Origin: Candidatus Kaiserbacteria bacterium RIFCSPHIGHO2_01_FULL_58_22
GTDB lineage: Bacteria > Patescibacteriota > Minisyncoccia > Phycocordibacterales > UBA2100
Reading direction: 5' to 3'
DNA: 35,514 nucleotides
NCBI GenBank assembly: GCA_001781445.1
Contig: MFLB01000021.1
Span: forward strand, 1 to 35,514
Shown piece by piece: positions 14,512 through 21,747 of this stretch (the stretch's first letter is position 1; each line of letters starts with the position of its first letter). Under the pieces are notes generated by a model. The model was not told the DNA's origin and ran no database searches. It saw only the letters and a list, made by a program, of their open reading frames with translations. Position numbers and translations under genes: made by a program.

Positions 14512-14774
14512 TGCGTATGCGCTACGAGATAAGGATCACATCCGAAAACGCGCCCGGCACGCTCTACCGCATCGCCGGCACGATGCTCCGGAAGAAGATA
14601 AACATCGAGTCCCTGCACGTGCAGGAGATCGACCCGGTGCGCCACCTGTCGCAGTTCACCATCGAGATATTCCTCGAACCCGATCTGATGGAGAAACTCA
14701 TCAAGCAGATACAGCGCATCGTCGAGGTCACGGAGGCGAAATATCTCGCGATCGGCGAAAACGGGAAGGCGTGA
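14511..14774 (+). CDS. ilvN: Acetolactate synthase small (regulatory) subunit
   Basis: 87 residues made of a single ACT domain (YEIRITSENAPGTLYRIAGTM, then INIESLHVQEID). The ACT domain activates the large subunit and usually confers feedback inhibition by valine. It is short like E. coli IlvN and lacks the C-terminal domain of the 160-residue IlvH type. Its ATG overlaps the ilvB stop, so the subunits are translationally coupled. An Asn-Ala-Pro-Gly turn (ENAPGTL) typical of effector-binding ACT domains is present. Confidence 0.95.
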   Translation: MRMRYEIRITSENAPGTLYRIAGTMLRKKINIESLHVQEIDPVRHLSQFTIEIFLEPDLMEKLIKQIQRIVEVTEAKYLAIGENGKA

Positions 14775-14811
14775 GGTCAGACCGTGGATCTTCGCCAATG
14801 TCGGACCTTGC

Positions 14812-14817
14812 TATACT
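14812..14817 (+). promoter_or_regulatory. -10 element of alr
   Basis: TATACT exactly 6 nt before ATG 14824, in the 49-nt ilvN-alr spacer. The -35 is weak. Predicts a leaderless alr transcript. Confidence 0.55.
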
Positions 14818-14823
14818 GCGAAC

Positions 14824-15969
14824 ATGCTTGCGTTGGCGCGAACTCTCTGGAGAAAGTTGCGCAAAATGCGCTTTTCCTACGAGCCGCTCATCGAGGTCCG
14901 CATTTCCCGCGAGGCGATCCTGCACAATCTGGCGGCGTTCCAAAACTTCAAGATGGACATGGCGGTCGCGCCGGTCCTCAAAGCAAACGCTTACGGGCAC
15001 GGGCTCGTCGAGGTGGCGAAGGTCGTGGACCGGGAGGACGTGCCCTTCGCCTGCGTGGATTCGTACTTCGAGGCGCTGATCCTCCGCAACGAGGGCTTCC
15101 GCGCTCCCATTCTCGTCGTCGGCTATACGCCGCTCGAGAACATACTGGGGAGCCGGCTCGAGCGCGTCGCGTTCGGCATCTTGAGCGCGGACGAGCTCTA
15201 CCGGCTCGCGAAGAACGCGCGTGAGCGCGTGGCCATCCACCTCAAGATAGACACCGGCATGCGCCGCCACGGCGTAACGCAAGGCGGCATCGAGGAGGCT
15301 ATCGCGCTCCTGAAGGCGAATCCGCGGCTCGCGCTCCAGGGCCTCTACACGCACCTCGCCGACGCGGACACTCCCGGCTCTGCGCACGCGGCGCGGCAGA
15401 TCGAAGAGTGGAACGCGGCGGTCGAGCGTTTCCGCGCGGCGATCCCGGGCATCGCCTATTTCCACTGCGCGGCCACGAGCGGCGCCGCGCTCGCGAAAAC
15501 GATCGACGCGAACGTGATGCGCCTCGGCATCGGCCTCTACGGCTTCGGCACGGGCGAGGAGCCTCTCCCGCTCCGCCCCGCGCTCGAGATGGTAACGCGG
15601 ATCACGTCCGTGCGGCCGCTCAAAAAAGGCGAATCGGTCGGCTACAACGCCGCGTTTACCGCTCCCCGCGACATGCAGATAGCGACTATCCCCGCCGGAT
15701 ACTACGAGGGCGTGGACAGGCGGCTTTCCAACCATGGCGCCGTGCTGACGCGGGACACGCCGTGCCCCATCGTGGGGCGGGTGAGCATGAACATCACCTC
15801 GTTCGATATTTCGCACCTTCCCGGCGTCGGCATCGGCGAGGAGGCGGTCGTCATCAGCGTGGACGAATCGGCGCCGAACTGCGTCAAGGCAATCGCGAAA
15901 ACTTGCGAGACCATCCCCTACGAGATACTCGTGCGCATCCCCGCGCACCTGCGGAGAGTCGTCGTATAG
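14824..15969 (+). CDS. alr: Alanine racemase
   Basis: 381 residues. Interconverts L- and D-alanine for peptidoglycan. The PLP lysine is Lys53 in VLKANAYGHG. LKIDTGMRRHGV and the second catalytic Tyr in ESVGYNAAF are present, and the C-terminal beta domain ends with the usual CETIPYEILVRI. The first 14 residues precede the expected N-terminus; an internal ATG at codon 15 would give MRFSYEPLIEVRIS. I kept the upstream ATG because it sits at the 6-nt leaderless position. It converges with recG. Confidence 0.95.
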   Translation: MLALARTLWRKLRKMRFSYEPLIEVRISREAILHNLAAFQNFKMDMAVAPVLKANAYGHGLVEVAKVVDREDVPFACVDSYFEALILRNEGFRAPILVVGYTPLENILGSRLERVAFGILSADELYRLAKNARERVAIHLKIDTGMRRHGVTQGGIEEAIALLKANPRLALQGLYTHLADADTPGSAHAARQIEEWNAAVERFRAAIPGIAYFHCAATSGAALAKTIDANVMRLGIGLYGFGTGEEPLPLRPALEMVTRITSVRPLKKGESVGYNAAFTAPRDMQIATIPAGYYEGVDRRLSNHGAVLTRDTPCPIVGRVSMNITSFDISHLPGVGIGEEAVVISVDESAPNCVKAIAKTCETIPYEILVRIPAHLRRVVV

Positions 15970-16025
15970 CGCGTGCCCGAAGATACTCGCTCCGGGCGAG
16001 AGGTTTCCGAGGCCTCGGCGAAAAA

Positions 16026-18215
16026 TCACTCTTCGTGGAGCTCGCTTCCGATGCGTGCGGCTCTCCGCGCGAGCGCGGGATGGCGCGAGAGCGAGGGATC
16101 TTCTTTGACCAGCCGCTTTGCCTCGAGGCGCGCGGCGCGGATGAGCTTAGTGTTTTTCAGCGCCTCCATGCCGAGGTCAGACATGCCCCACTGCCTGCGG
16201 CCGTAGAGATCTCCCGCGCCGCGCGCCTCGAGATCGACTTCGGCGAGCTTGAAACCGTCGTTCGATTTCTCAAGGGCGCGCAAGCGCTGCATTGCGGCTT
16301 TTCCCGCCGTTTCTGGAAGCAAAAAACAGCGCGGAGGATGCGAGGAGCGTTGAACGCGGCCACGCAGTTGATGCAATTGCGCGAGCCCGAAGCGTTCCGC
16401 CCCTTCGATGAGGATCACCGTTGCGTTGGGAACGTTGATCCCCACCTCGACGACCGACGTCGCGACGAGGATGTGAATGCCGCCGGCGGCGAAGCGGCTC
16501 ATCACCGCGTCCTTTTCTTTCGGCTTCATGGCGCCGTGCAGAAGGCCGATATCGAACTCCGGGAAAACGTCCTTTGCGAGACGCTTCGCCTCCGCCTTCG
16601 CCGACTTCGCCTGAAGCGCGTTCAGTTTTGAAGGATCGGGCTCTTCGATGCGCGGGCAGATGACGTACGCCTGGCGGCCCTTTTGCACCTCCTCGCGCAC
16701 CGCCTCGTATGCCTCTTCTCTCTCGCCGGGCTTTACGAGCGTTGTCGTGATGCGCGCCCGCCCGGGCGGCAGTTCGTCGAGGATAGAAAGATCGAGGTCG
16801 CCGTAGACGGTGAGCGCGAGCGTCCGTGGTATCGGCGTTGCCGTCATGCTCAAAAAGTGCGGCGTTGCTTCTCCCTTTTGCGAAAGCGCGCAGCGCTGTC
16901 GCGTGCCAAACCTGTGCTGTTCGTCCACGATGGCATAGGCGAGGTGCCGGAACTTCACGGACTTCTGAATGAGCGCGTGCGTCCCGACGAGCATCGCGAT
17001 TTCGCCGTTCTCGACCCACTTCAAAAGCTGGGAGCGGGAGATGCTCGTTACCTGTTCAGCGTACTTCCGCGTCCGTTCCGCGTAATTCCGCGTTTTGGAG
17101 GGAAATTTTTTGCAACCGCTTCCCGTGATGAGCGCAATGCGTATGGGAAGGTGCGAGAAGTATTCGATGAACGACTGGAAATGCTGTCCGGCGAGTATTT
17201 CCGTCGGCGCCATGTACGCCGCCTGCAGTGTCCCGCTCTCGCCTCCGGGCGGCCTGGAGTTCACGACAGCGTAGGCGGTCGCCGCCGCAACGAGCGTTTT
17301 TCCGCTCCCGACGTCGCCTTCGAGAAGCCGCGCCATCGGATGCGGCTTTTTGAAATCGCCGAGAATATCGGCTATGGCGCGCTCCTGCGCCCCCGTCGGC
17401 CGAAGCGCGACGGAGTCGAGAAAGCGGCGCGCAAGCTCATCGCCGTTTTTTACGGGAAAAGATTTCTGTACGTCGTTTTCCGCCCGTTCGCGGGCCCGCG
17501 CGACCTGTATCGAGAAGATCTCCTCGAACGCGAAGCGCTTGCGCGCCGCTTCCGCCTCCCGCTCGGTCTTCGGCCGGTGCGCCGCGAGGAGCGCGCGAGA
17601 GAGATCCGGAAGGTTGTAGCGCGCCCGCACGTCCGCCGGCACCGGGTCTTCGAGCCTGCCGTGCGCGCCGCTCTCGAAGACGCGTCCGAGCGCGTGGAAA
17701 AACCACCGCGACGTGATGCCGCGGCTCTCCGGGTAGACGGGAAACACGGAGCTTCGAGCTTCGGGCTTCGAGCTTTGGGGTTCAAAAAGGCCTTCCGCGA
17801 CAGAGCCGGGCGGAAGATGCTCCACTTCCGGGTTCGCGATGTACGGGCGTTCCGCGTTGCCGCCCACCGTTCCCGTCATTTTCACAGCGCTCCCGTCGGC
17901 GATGTAGGAGGCGATGTACGGCTGGTTGAACCACATGACCTTCACCTTCCCGCTCGCATCCTCGAACCAGCCCTCGGTAACATTGCGGCGGCTTTTCCAG
18001 AGCTTTTTCGCCTTGAGATCGCGAAGCGTGCCGAAGAGCGTCACGTTTGCGCCGGGCGCGAGCGCCGAAACGCGGACGGGCGCGCCTGCCGTCTCGTACC
18101 GGGCCGGAACATGCCGCAGGAGGCCGGCGATCGTCGAAACGCCGAGCCGCAAAAGGGCTCGTTGCTGGATCGGCGTCAGCCGGAAATGCCGCGCAACGGG
18201 GTCTTCGGGACGCAT
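16026..18215 (-). CDS. recG: ATP-dependent DNA helicase RecG
   Basis: 729 residues. Remodels stalled replication forks and branched DNA. Order: N-terminal helices, OB-fold wedge domain (about 50-140), helicase domain 1 with Walker A GDVGSGKT (300-307), DEQH box (431-434) and TATPIPRT, then helicase domain 2 with LHGAMKPKEKDAVM and VEVGINVPNATV. The late motif reads LRGRVQRSS where GRVGR is usual. Two in-frame insertions built from short repeats lie in loops (about 146-156 and 368-393). A TATAAT lies 7 nt before the ATG. Confidence 0.95.
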   Translation of the reverse strand: MRPEDPVARHFRLTPIQQRALLRLGVSTIAGLLRHVPARYETAGAPVRVSALAPGANVTLFGTLRDLKAKKLWKSRRNVTEGWFEDASGKVKVMWFNQPYIASYIADGSAVKMTGTVGGNAERPYIANPEVEHLPPGSVAEGLFEPQSSKPEARSSVFPVYPESRGITSRWFFHALGRVFESGAHGRLEDPVPADVRARYNLPDLSRALLAAHRPKTEREAEAARKRFAFEEIFSIQVARARERAENDVQKSFPVKNGDELARRFLDSVALRPTGAQERAIADILGDFKKPHPMARLLEGDVGSGKTLVAAATAYAVVNSRPPGGESGTLQAAYMAPTEILAGQHFQSFIEYFSHLPIRIALITGSGCKKFPSKTRNYAERTRKYAEQVTSISRSQLLKWVENGEIAMLVGTHALIQKSVKFRHLAYAIVDEQHRFGTRQRCALSQKGEATPHFLSMTATPIPRTLALTVYGDLDLSILDELPPGRARITTTLVKPGEREEAYEAVREEVQKGRQAYVICPRIEEPDPSKLNALQAKSAKAEAKRLAKDVFPEFDIGLLHGAMKPKEKDAVMSRFAAGGIHILVATSVVEVGINVPNATVILIEGAERFGLAQLHQLRGRVQRSSHPPRCFLLPETAGKAAMQRLRALEKSNDGFKLAEVDLEARGAGDLYGRRQWGMSDLGMEALKNTKLIRAARLEAKRLVKEDPSLSRHPALARRAARIGSELHEE
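17065..17093. repeat. TTCCGCGT short repeats inside recG
   Basis: TTCCGCGT occurs at 17065-17072, 17076-17083 and 17086-17093. On the coding strand this gives the repetitive peptide RNYAERTRKYAE inside an insertion of about 20 residues between TGSG and the conserved GTHALIQ segment, where most RecG proteins have a short loop. Confidence 0.65.
17752..17779. repeat. 14-bp tandem repeat inside recG
   Basis: Two copies of CTTCGAGCTTYGGG (13 of 14 identical) lie in frame between the wedge domain and the VFPVYPESRGITSRW segment, encoding SSKPEARSS. A 15-bp tandem repeat of similar character lies in a linker of the surface protein at 20270-20298. Confidence 0.6.
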
Positions 18216-18476
18216 GTGAGTAATTATAAGTCCCGGCGCCCGTGCCGCAGAGTCTGGACCCCGGTAGCGTCCGGGAGTTATACACAGTTTTCCGTCTCAC
18301 GCCTTGCAGGAGCGTTTGGCATGGATACTATGGGCGTGTTCGGGAATCAGGGGCGTAAACCGGCTCATTCCACCGCAGGGTGTTTGCCGCCGATTTCTGG
18401 CTCCTCGGCTCGGAAATACAAAAGCATACTTTTGCATTTCACTCGCTCTACGTCGCCAGTAAGATTTTCTAACACT
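18216..18476. other. Intergenic region between recG and the acidic peptide gene
   Basis: 261 nt between the divergent recG and acidic-peptide genes. It has a TATAAT serving recG and one TTATACACA (18279-18287), similar to a DnaA box but alone. I see no RNA gene and no ORF with coding character. Confidence 0.5.
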
Positions 18477-18626
18477 ATGGCATACAAAGACGATTACGTT
18501 CGCAGGCCGGAGGACGAGGAGGAAGGCGTGCTTGGATCCGCATCCGAAGACGCGCTCGACGAATCCGAGGACGAGGAGGCGGCTTTCGGCGGCGGAATGG
18601 AGGAAGAGGAGGAGAAGTGGGAGTAG
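18477..18626 (+). CDS. Small acidic protein of unknown function
   Basis: 49 residues, very acidic: after MAYKDDYVRRPE nearly half the residues are Glu or Asp, ending MEEEEEKWE. It is likely disordered with no domain. The ATG follows a TAAGAT hexamer by 11 nt. The Glu codons (GAG GAG) near its end create GGAGGAG sequences that could act as a ribosome-binding site for the next gene. Small acidic ORFs beside PF04020 proteins are my recollection from Patescibacteria; the function is unknown. Confidence 0.6.
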   Translation: MAYKDDYVRRPEDEEEGVLGSASEDALDESEDEEAAFGGGMEEEEEKWE

Positions 18627-18658
18627 CCGTAGACGATCAAAACCTGAAAATTATCTAC

Positions 18659-18994
18659 ATGCACACGGCGCTGAAGTATCTCGGGACGGTCGCGGCGGTG
18701 GTGCTGACGGTCAATATCGTGCCGGGCATTACGGTCTCCGGGGGATGGACGACCGTCCTTCTCGCCGCGCTCGTGTGGTCTGTCATCGTGATGGTCATCA
18801 AGCCAGTGCTTTCTCTTCTTACCCTGCCCATAACTATTCTCACGCTCGGGCTGTTCTCATTCGTCCTGAACGCGCTCCTCTTCTGGGCGATGACGCTCGT
18901 CGTTCCTGGATTCGCCGTCGCCGGGTTCTTCCCGGCGCTTCTCGGCGCGCTTGTGCTCTCCGTTCTCACGTGGCTCATTCAGCAGGTCCTCTAG
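18659..18994 (+). CDS. PF04020 four-helix membrane protein (phage-holin-like family)
   Basis: 111 residues with four hydrophobic segments and the family pattern NIVPGITVSGGWTTVLLAAL, then IKPVLSLLTLPITILTLGLF, and VVPGFAVAGFFPALLGALVL. Pfam groups such proteins with a mycobacterial phage-holin-like family, but they are housekeeping membrane proteins of unknown role. The ATG at 18659 matches the usual short N-terminus. A GTG at 18617, preceded by GGAGGAGAA and overlapping the acidic gene, is an alternative. The stop shares a CTAG with the stop of the converging surface-protein gene. Confidence 0.85.
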   Translation: MHTALKYLGTVAAVVLTVNIVPGITVSGGWTTVLLAALVWSVIVMVIKPVLSLLTLPITILTLGLFSFVLNALLFWAMTLVVPGFAVAGFFPALLGALVLSVLTWLIQQVL

Positions 18995-20757
18995 AACGCG
19001 CACCCTATCTCGCGCAAATACGCGAGGGTGTTCTGTTTGTGTTCCGCCGAGAGGGCATCCAGGCTCCCGTCGGACGCCTGCTCACAAACGCCCTTCCCCG
19101 TTGAGGCGAATATCCACGAGCCCGCGCGGCACTGGAGCAGGGGCCCTGCGGCGGCTCCGCACGCCCCGTTGACGGCGGGACACGGATTTCCGTAGATCGT
19201 CTCGCCTTCGCCGTACGAGCGGCTGTAGTACACGCACGAGCCGCCGATGCTGATCGTCTGCGACGAGTCGTACGTCCACGTCCCCCTGCGGCAGATGTGA
19301 AATCCGCTCTTACAGCTTCCCATGGGGCACGAAAGGTACGCGCGCGAGCCTTCCGAACCGCAGTTGATGCCGTAGCCGCTCCCGATCGGCGCGGCACCGC
19401 CGCCTTCGTATGCGCCAACGTCGATCCGCGTAATGGAGGACGAGCAGTACGAGGTGAAGGGAATGCACCATTGGCCTCCCGCGCCGCACGCGCCGGTGAT
19501 GTAGCCCGTGCCCGAAGAAGGGCAGTTGCCGGCCTCGCAGGGAACCGAGAGGGTCGCCCCCTGCGGGTATGAGGCTCCTTCGTGCATGCACGCGCCCGCT
19601 TGGGCTTGCAGGGGCGTGCCGGTCGCCGAAGTTTCCGTCGCGGGCGGCGGCACGACCGGCGCTCCCACGAGCGCCTGCAAGAGGCTCCCTATCGCAGTGC
19701 CGGCTATCTGGAACGGAGGACTCGTCGTGCTGGCAATATTCGACAGCATCGCGAGAACCGCATACGTCCCGGGCGGGATCGAGCAGAGGCTCGCGCTCCC
19801 CTCGCAACGCGCGAACTTCGCGATGCAATCAAACGCGCTCTCGCCGATCGAGCAACCGCTGTCCTCGTACGGCACGCGCCACAGGTACGTGCCGGAAGCG
19901 GAGAGATTGTCCGCGATCGTCCCGAGCGTCTTGCCATCCGCATCGAGGAGCGAGAGCGCGACGCTACCGCGCGGCGCGTTCGTGCTGTGCCACGATATGC
20001 TCAATGCGTTCCCTCCCGTAACGATGCCGCCCGCGGCGGGCGCTGTCAGCTCAATGCTCGGCGCGGGCGCGGGCGCGGGAGCCGACGTGGTCGCCGCCTC
20101 CGGGGAGAAGGGCGTGGCGCACTGGTATCCCGTAAGACAGCCGTTCGCGTCGTAGCCTTTCTCCCACGAGCCGGCGCACGCGCCGGGAAGCGGCGGCGCG
20201 GGCGCGTCCGGGCACGCCGACCCGCCCTGCTCTTCCCGCCGCGCTTGCTCTGCCTGCCCGCCCTCCGATCGGGCGCTTTGGGACCGGGCGTTTTGGGAGC
20301 AGGCCGCGAGTATTGCCGCGCGGGTCTTCGGGCCGACGAGGCCGAAACCGGTCGAGGCGGCGTCTCCCGAGCCGACGATCCCGTGCGCGCTCTGCCACTC
20401 CATCACGCCCTCCTCCGTCAGCGGCCCGAAGTAGCCAGTCGCGAGGTCGGAGAGCAGGTAGCCGTCGTTGATGAGAAAACGCTGGAGCAGGCGCACGTCG
20501 TCGCCCCGGGAGCCGACGGAAAGCGTCCGCGCGATCGAGGGGCACGCGGGCTCTGCCGGCAGATTCAAGCCGGAACCCGCCGCATTCGTCTCCCCGCCCT
20601 GCACCTGCGCCTTCAAGACTTCGATACGCGCGAGGATGCTCTGTATCTGCGCTTTGATATCGTCAATCGTTAGCGCTGATGAGGTTGCAGGCACGATGAG
20701 CGCTATTGCGAGCGCGACTCTCGATAATCCCGCGACCCAACCCTTGGTCATTTTCAT
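18991..20757 (-). CDS. Secreted peptidoglycan-binding, Cys-rich surface protein
   Basis: 588 residues. A signal peptide (about 1-27, ending TSSALT) is followed by a short coiled coil (IDDIKAQIQSILARIEVLK), then a PG_binding_1 domain (about 55-150: LSVGSRGDDVRLLQRFL, GYFGPLTEEGVMEWQ, GLVGPKTRAAIL). Next come a low-complexity linker with a 15-bp tandem repeat, a beta-sandwich segment (ISWHSTNAPRGSVALSLLDA) and a Cys-rich C-terminus with several CxxG-type modules. The ATG at 20757 overlaps the upstream stop (ATGA) and places the signal peptide correctly; the longer frame upstream was rejected. Third gene of the surface operon; probably tethered to the cell wall. Confidence 0.85.
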   Translation of the reverse strand: MKMTKGWVAGLSRVALAIALIVPATSSALTIDDIKAQIQSILARIEVLKAQVQGGETNAAGSGLNLPAEPACPSIARTLSVGSRGDDVRLLQRFLINDGYLLSDLATGYFGPLTEEGVMEWQSAHGIVGSGDAASTGFGLVGPKTRAAILAACSQNARSQSARSEGGQAEQARREEQGGSACPDAPAPPLPGACAGSWEKGYDANGCLTGYQCATPFSPEAATTSAPAPAPAPSIELTAPAAGGIVTGGNALSISWHSTNAPRGSVALSLLDADGKTLGTIADNLSASGTYLWRVPYEDSGCSIGESAFDCIAKFARCEGSASLCSIPPGTYAVLAMLSNIASTTSPPFQIAGTAIGSLLQALVGAPVVPPPATETSATGTPLQAQAGACMHEGASYPQGATLSVPCEAGNCPSSGTGYITGACGAGGQWCIPFTSYCSSSITRIDVGAYEGGGAAPIGSGYGINCGSEGSRAYLSCPMGSCKSGFHICRRGTWTYDSSQTISIGGSCVYYSRSYGEGETIYGNPCPAVNGACGAAAGPLLQCRAGSWIFASTGKGVCEQASDGSLDALSAEHKQNTLAYLREIGCAF

Positions 20758-21731
20758 TGAACGGTGCCACTCGTTGAGCCGCCGACGGTGATCGTTACCT
20801 GGCCGAGCTCCTGCCACACAGCCGGGCAGGCGAGGCCGGCGGGACACTTAGGAGCGTATAGAAGCCGAGCCGTGTATGTGCCGGGGGAGGCATAGGTATG
20901 TGTTGCGCCCGGCTTACATTCAATGCCTGCCGAGGTGCATGATGGAATAAGTACGGGACTTTCGGCTCCATCTCCGAACTGAATTGAGTATTCGATGCCA
21001 GAAACAAGAGTTGTGAATCGAACCGAAAGCGGCGCGGGTCCGGAGAGCGGGCTCGCCGAGAATGCTCCCGTGCTCGGCATCGGCACGGGCGTCGGCTGGG
21101 AGAGCGGAATTGAGCACTTGTACGAGGTGGTACAGCCATAGCCGTCGGTAATCGCCTGCCATCCCGCGCTACAGGCCGTGGTCGGCGGCGGCGCGAGGGG
21201 GCACGAAGTCGGCGTCGTCGAGACGGGAACCGGCGCGGGCTGGTTCGCCGAGACGACGCAACGGTTCAATATCGCGGCGCGCGTGCGGGGCCCTGCGACG
21301 CCCCAGCCGGTCGTCGCGGGCGCGCCCGAGCGCACGACGCCCTGCGCCGATTGCCACGCCTGCACGGAAGCCTCGGTGATGGGGCCGAAGAATCCTGTCG
21401 CATTCGCGTGGAAGAATCCCTCATCGGCGAGGAACGATTGCAGGGCTACGATATCCGCGCCGGAAGCACCGAGCGAAAGGTCGCGGTAGAGCGAGGGACA
21501 GCGCACGCGCGGCGCGGCAGGAGCAGGGCTCGGAACGGGGGTGGGAGCCGGAGCCGGTGTAATGGAAAGGGTCGCGAGCTGTTGCTGGAGCGCCGCTATT
21601 TCTGCAAGCAGGGCGTTGATCTCCTGTTGTATAGGATCGGAAACCTGCGCGCCGGCCGCAAGCGGGAGAAAGAGCGCGAGGAGAGCGCCGAGAACAAGGC
21701 GGGTACGAATCGTGGTGAGCATGGCGTGCAA
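20754..21731 (-). CDS. Secreted peptidoglycan-binding protein with PKD-like domain
   Basis: 325 residues. Signal peptide (about 1-28, ending AAGAQ), short coiled coil (INALLAEIAALQQQLATL), Pro/Ala linker, PG_binding_1 domain (about 80-155: LSLGASGADIVALQSFL, GFFGPITEASVQAWQ, GVAGPRTRAAIL), a Cys-containing linker and a PKD-like domain (about 225-320: SGPAPLSVRFT, YSIQFGDGAES, HTYASPGTYTARLLY). It starts 16 nt after the first operon gene and overlaps the third. Likely an envelope-anchored protein; partner unknown. Confidence 0.87.
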   Translation of the reverse strand: MHAMLTTIRTRLVLGALLALFLPLAAGAQVSDPIQQEINALLAEIAALQQQLATLSITPAPAPTPVPSPAPAAPRVRCPSLYRDLSLGASGADIVALQSFLADEGFFHANATGFFGPITEASVQAWQSAQGVVRSGAPATTGWGVAGPRTRAAILNRCVVSANQPAPVPVSTTPTSCPLAPPPTTACSAGWQAITDGYGCTTSYKCSIPLSQPTPVPMPSTGAFSASPLSGPAPLSVRFTTLVSGIEYSIQFGDGAESPVLIPSCTSAGIECKPGATHTYASPGTYTARLLYAPKCPAGLACPAVWQELGQVTITVGGSTSGTVQ

Positions 21732-21747
21732 TGCGTTTGCTAACTGA

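Noticed and set aside
18279..18287. DnaA box and possible replication origin
   Set aside because: Only one TTATACACA match, no cluster, no dnaA or dnaN and no AT-rich unwinding region.
16683..18626. A 647-codon plus-strand open frame opposite recG
   Set aside because: It is antisense to a gene with all RecG motifs, is rich in Arg and has no recognisable domain; GC-rich codons leave opposite frames open.
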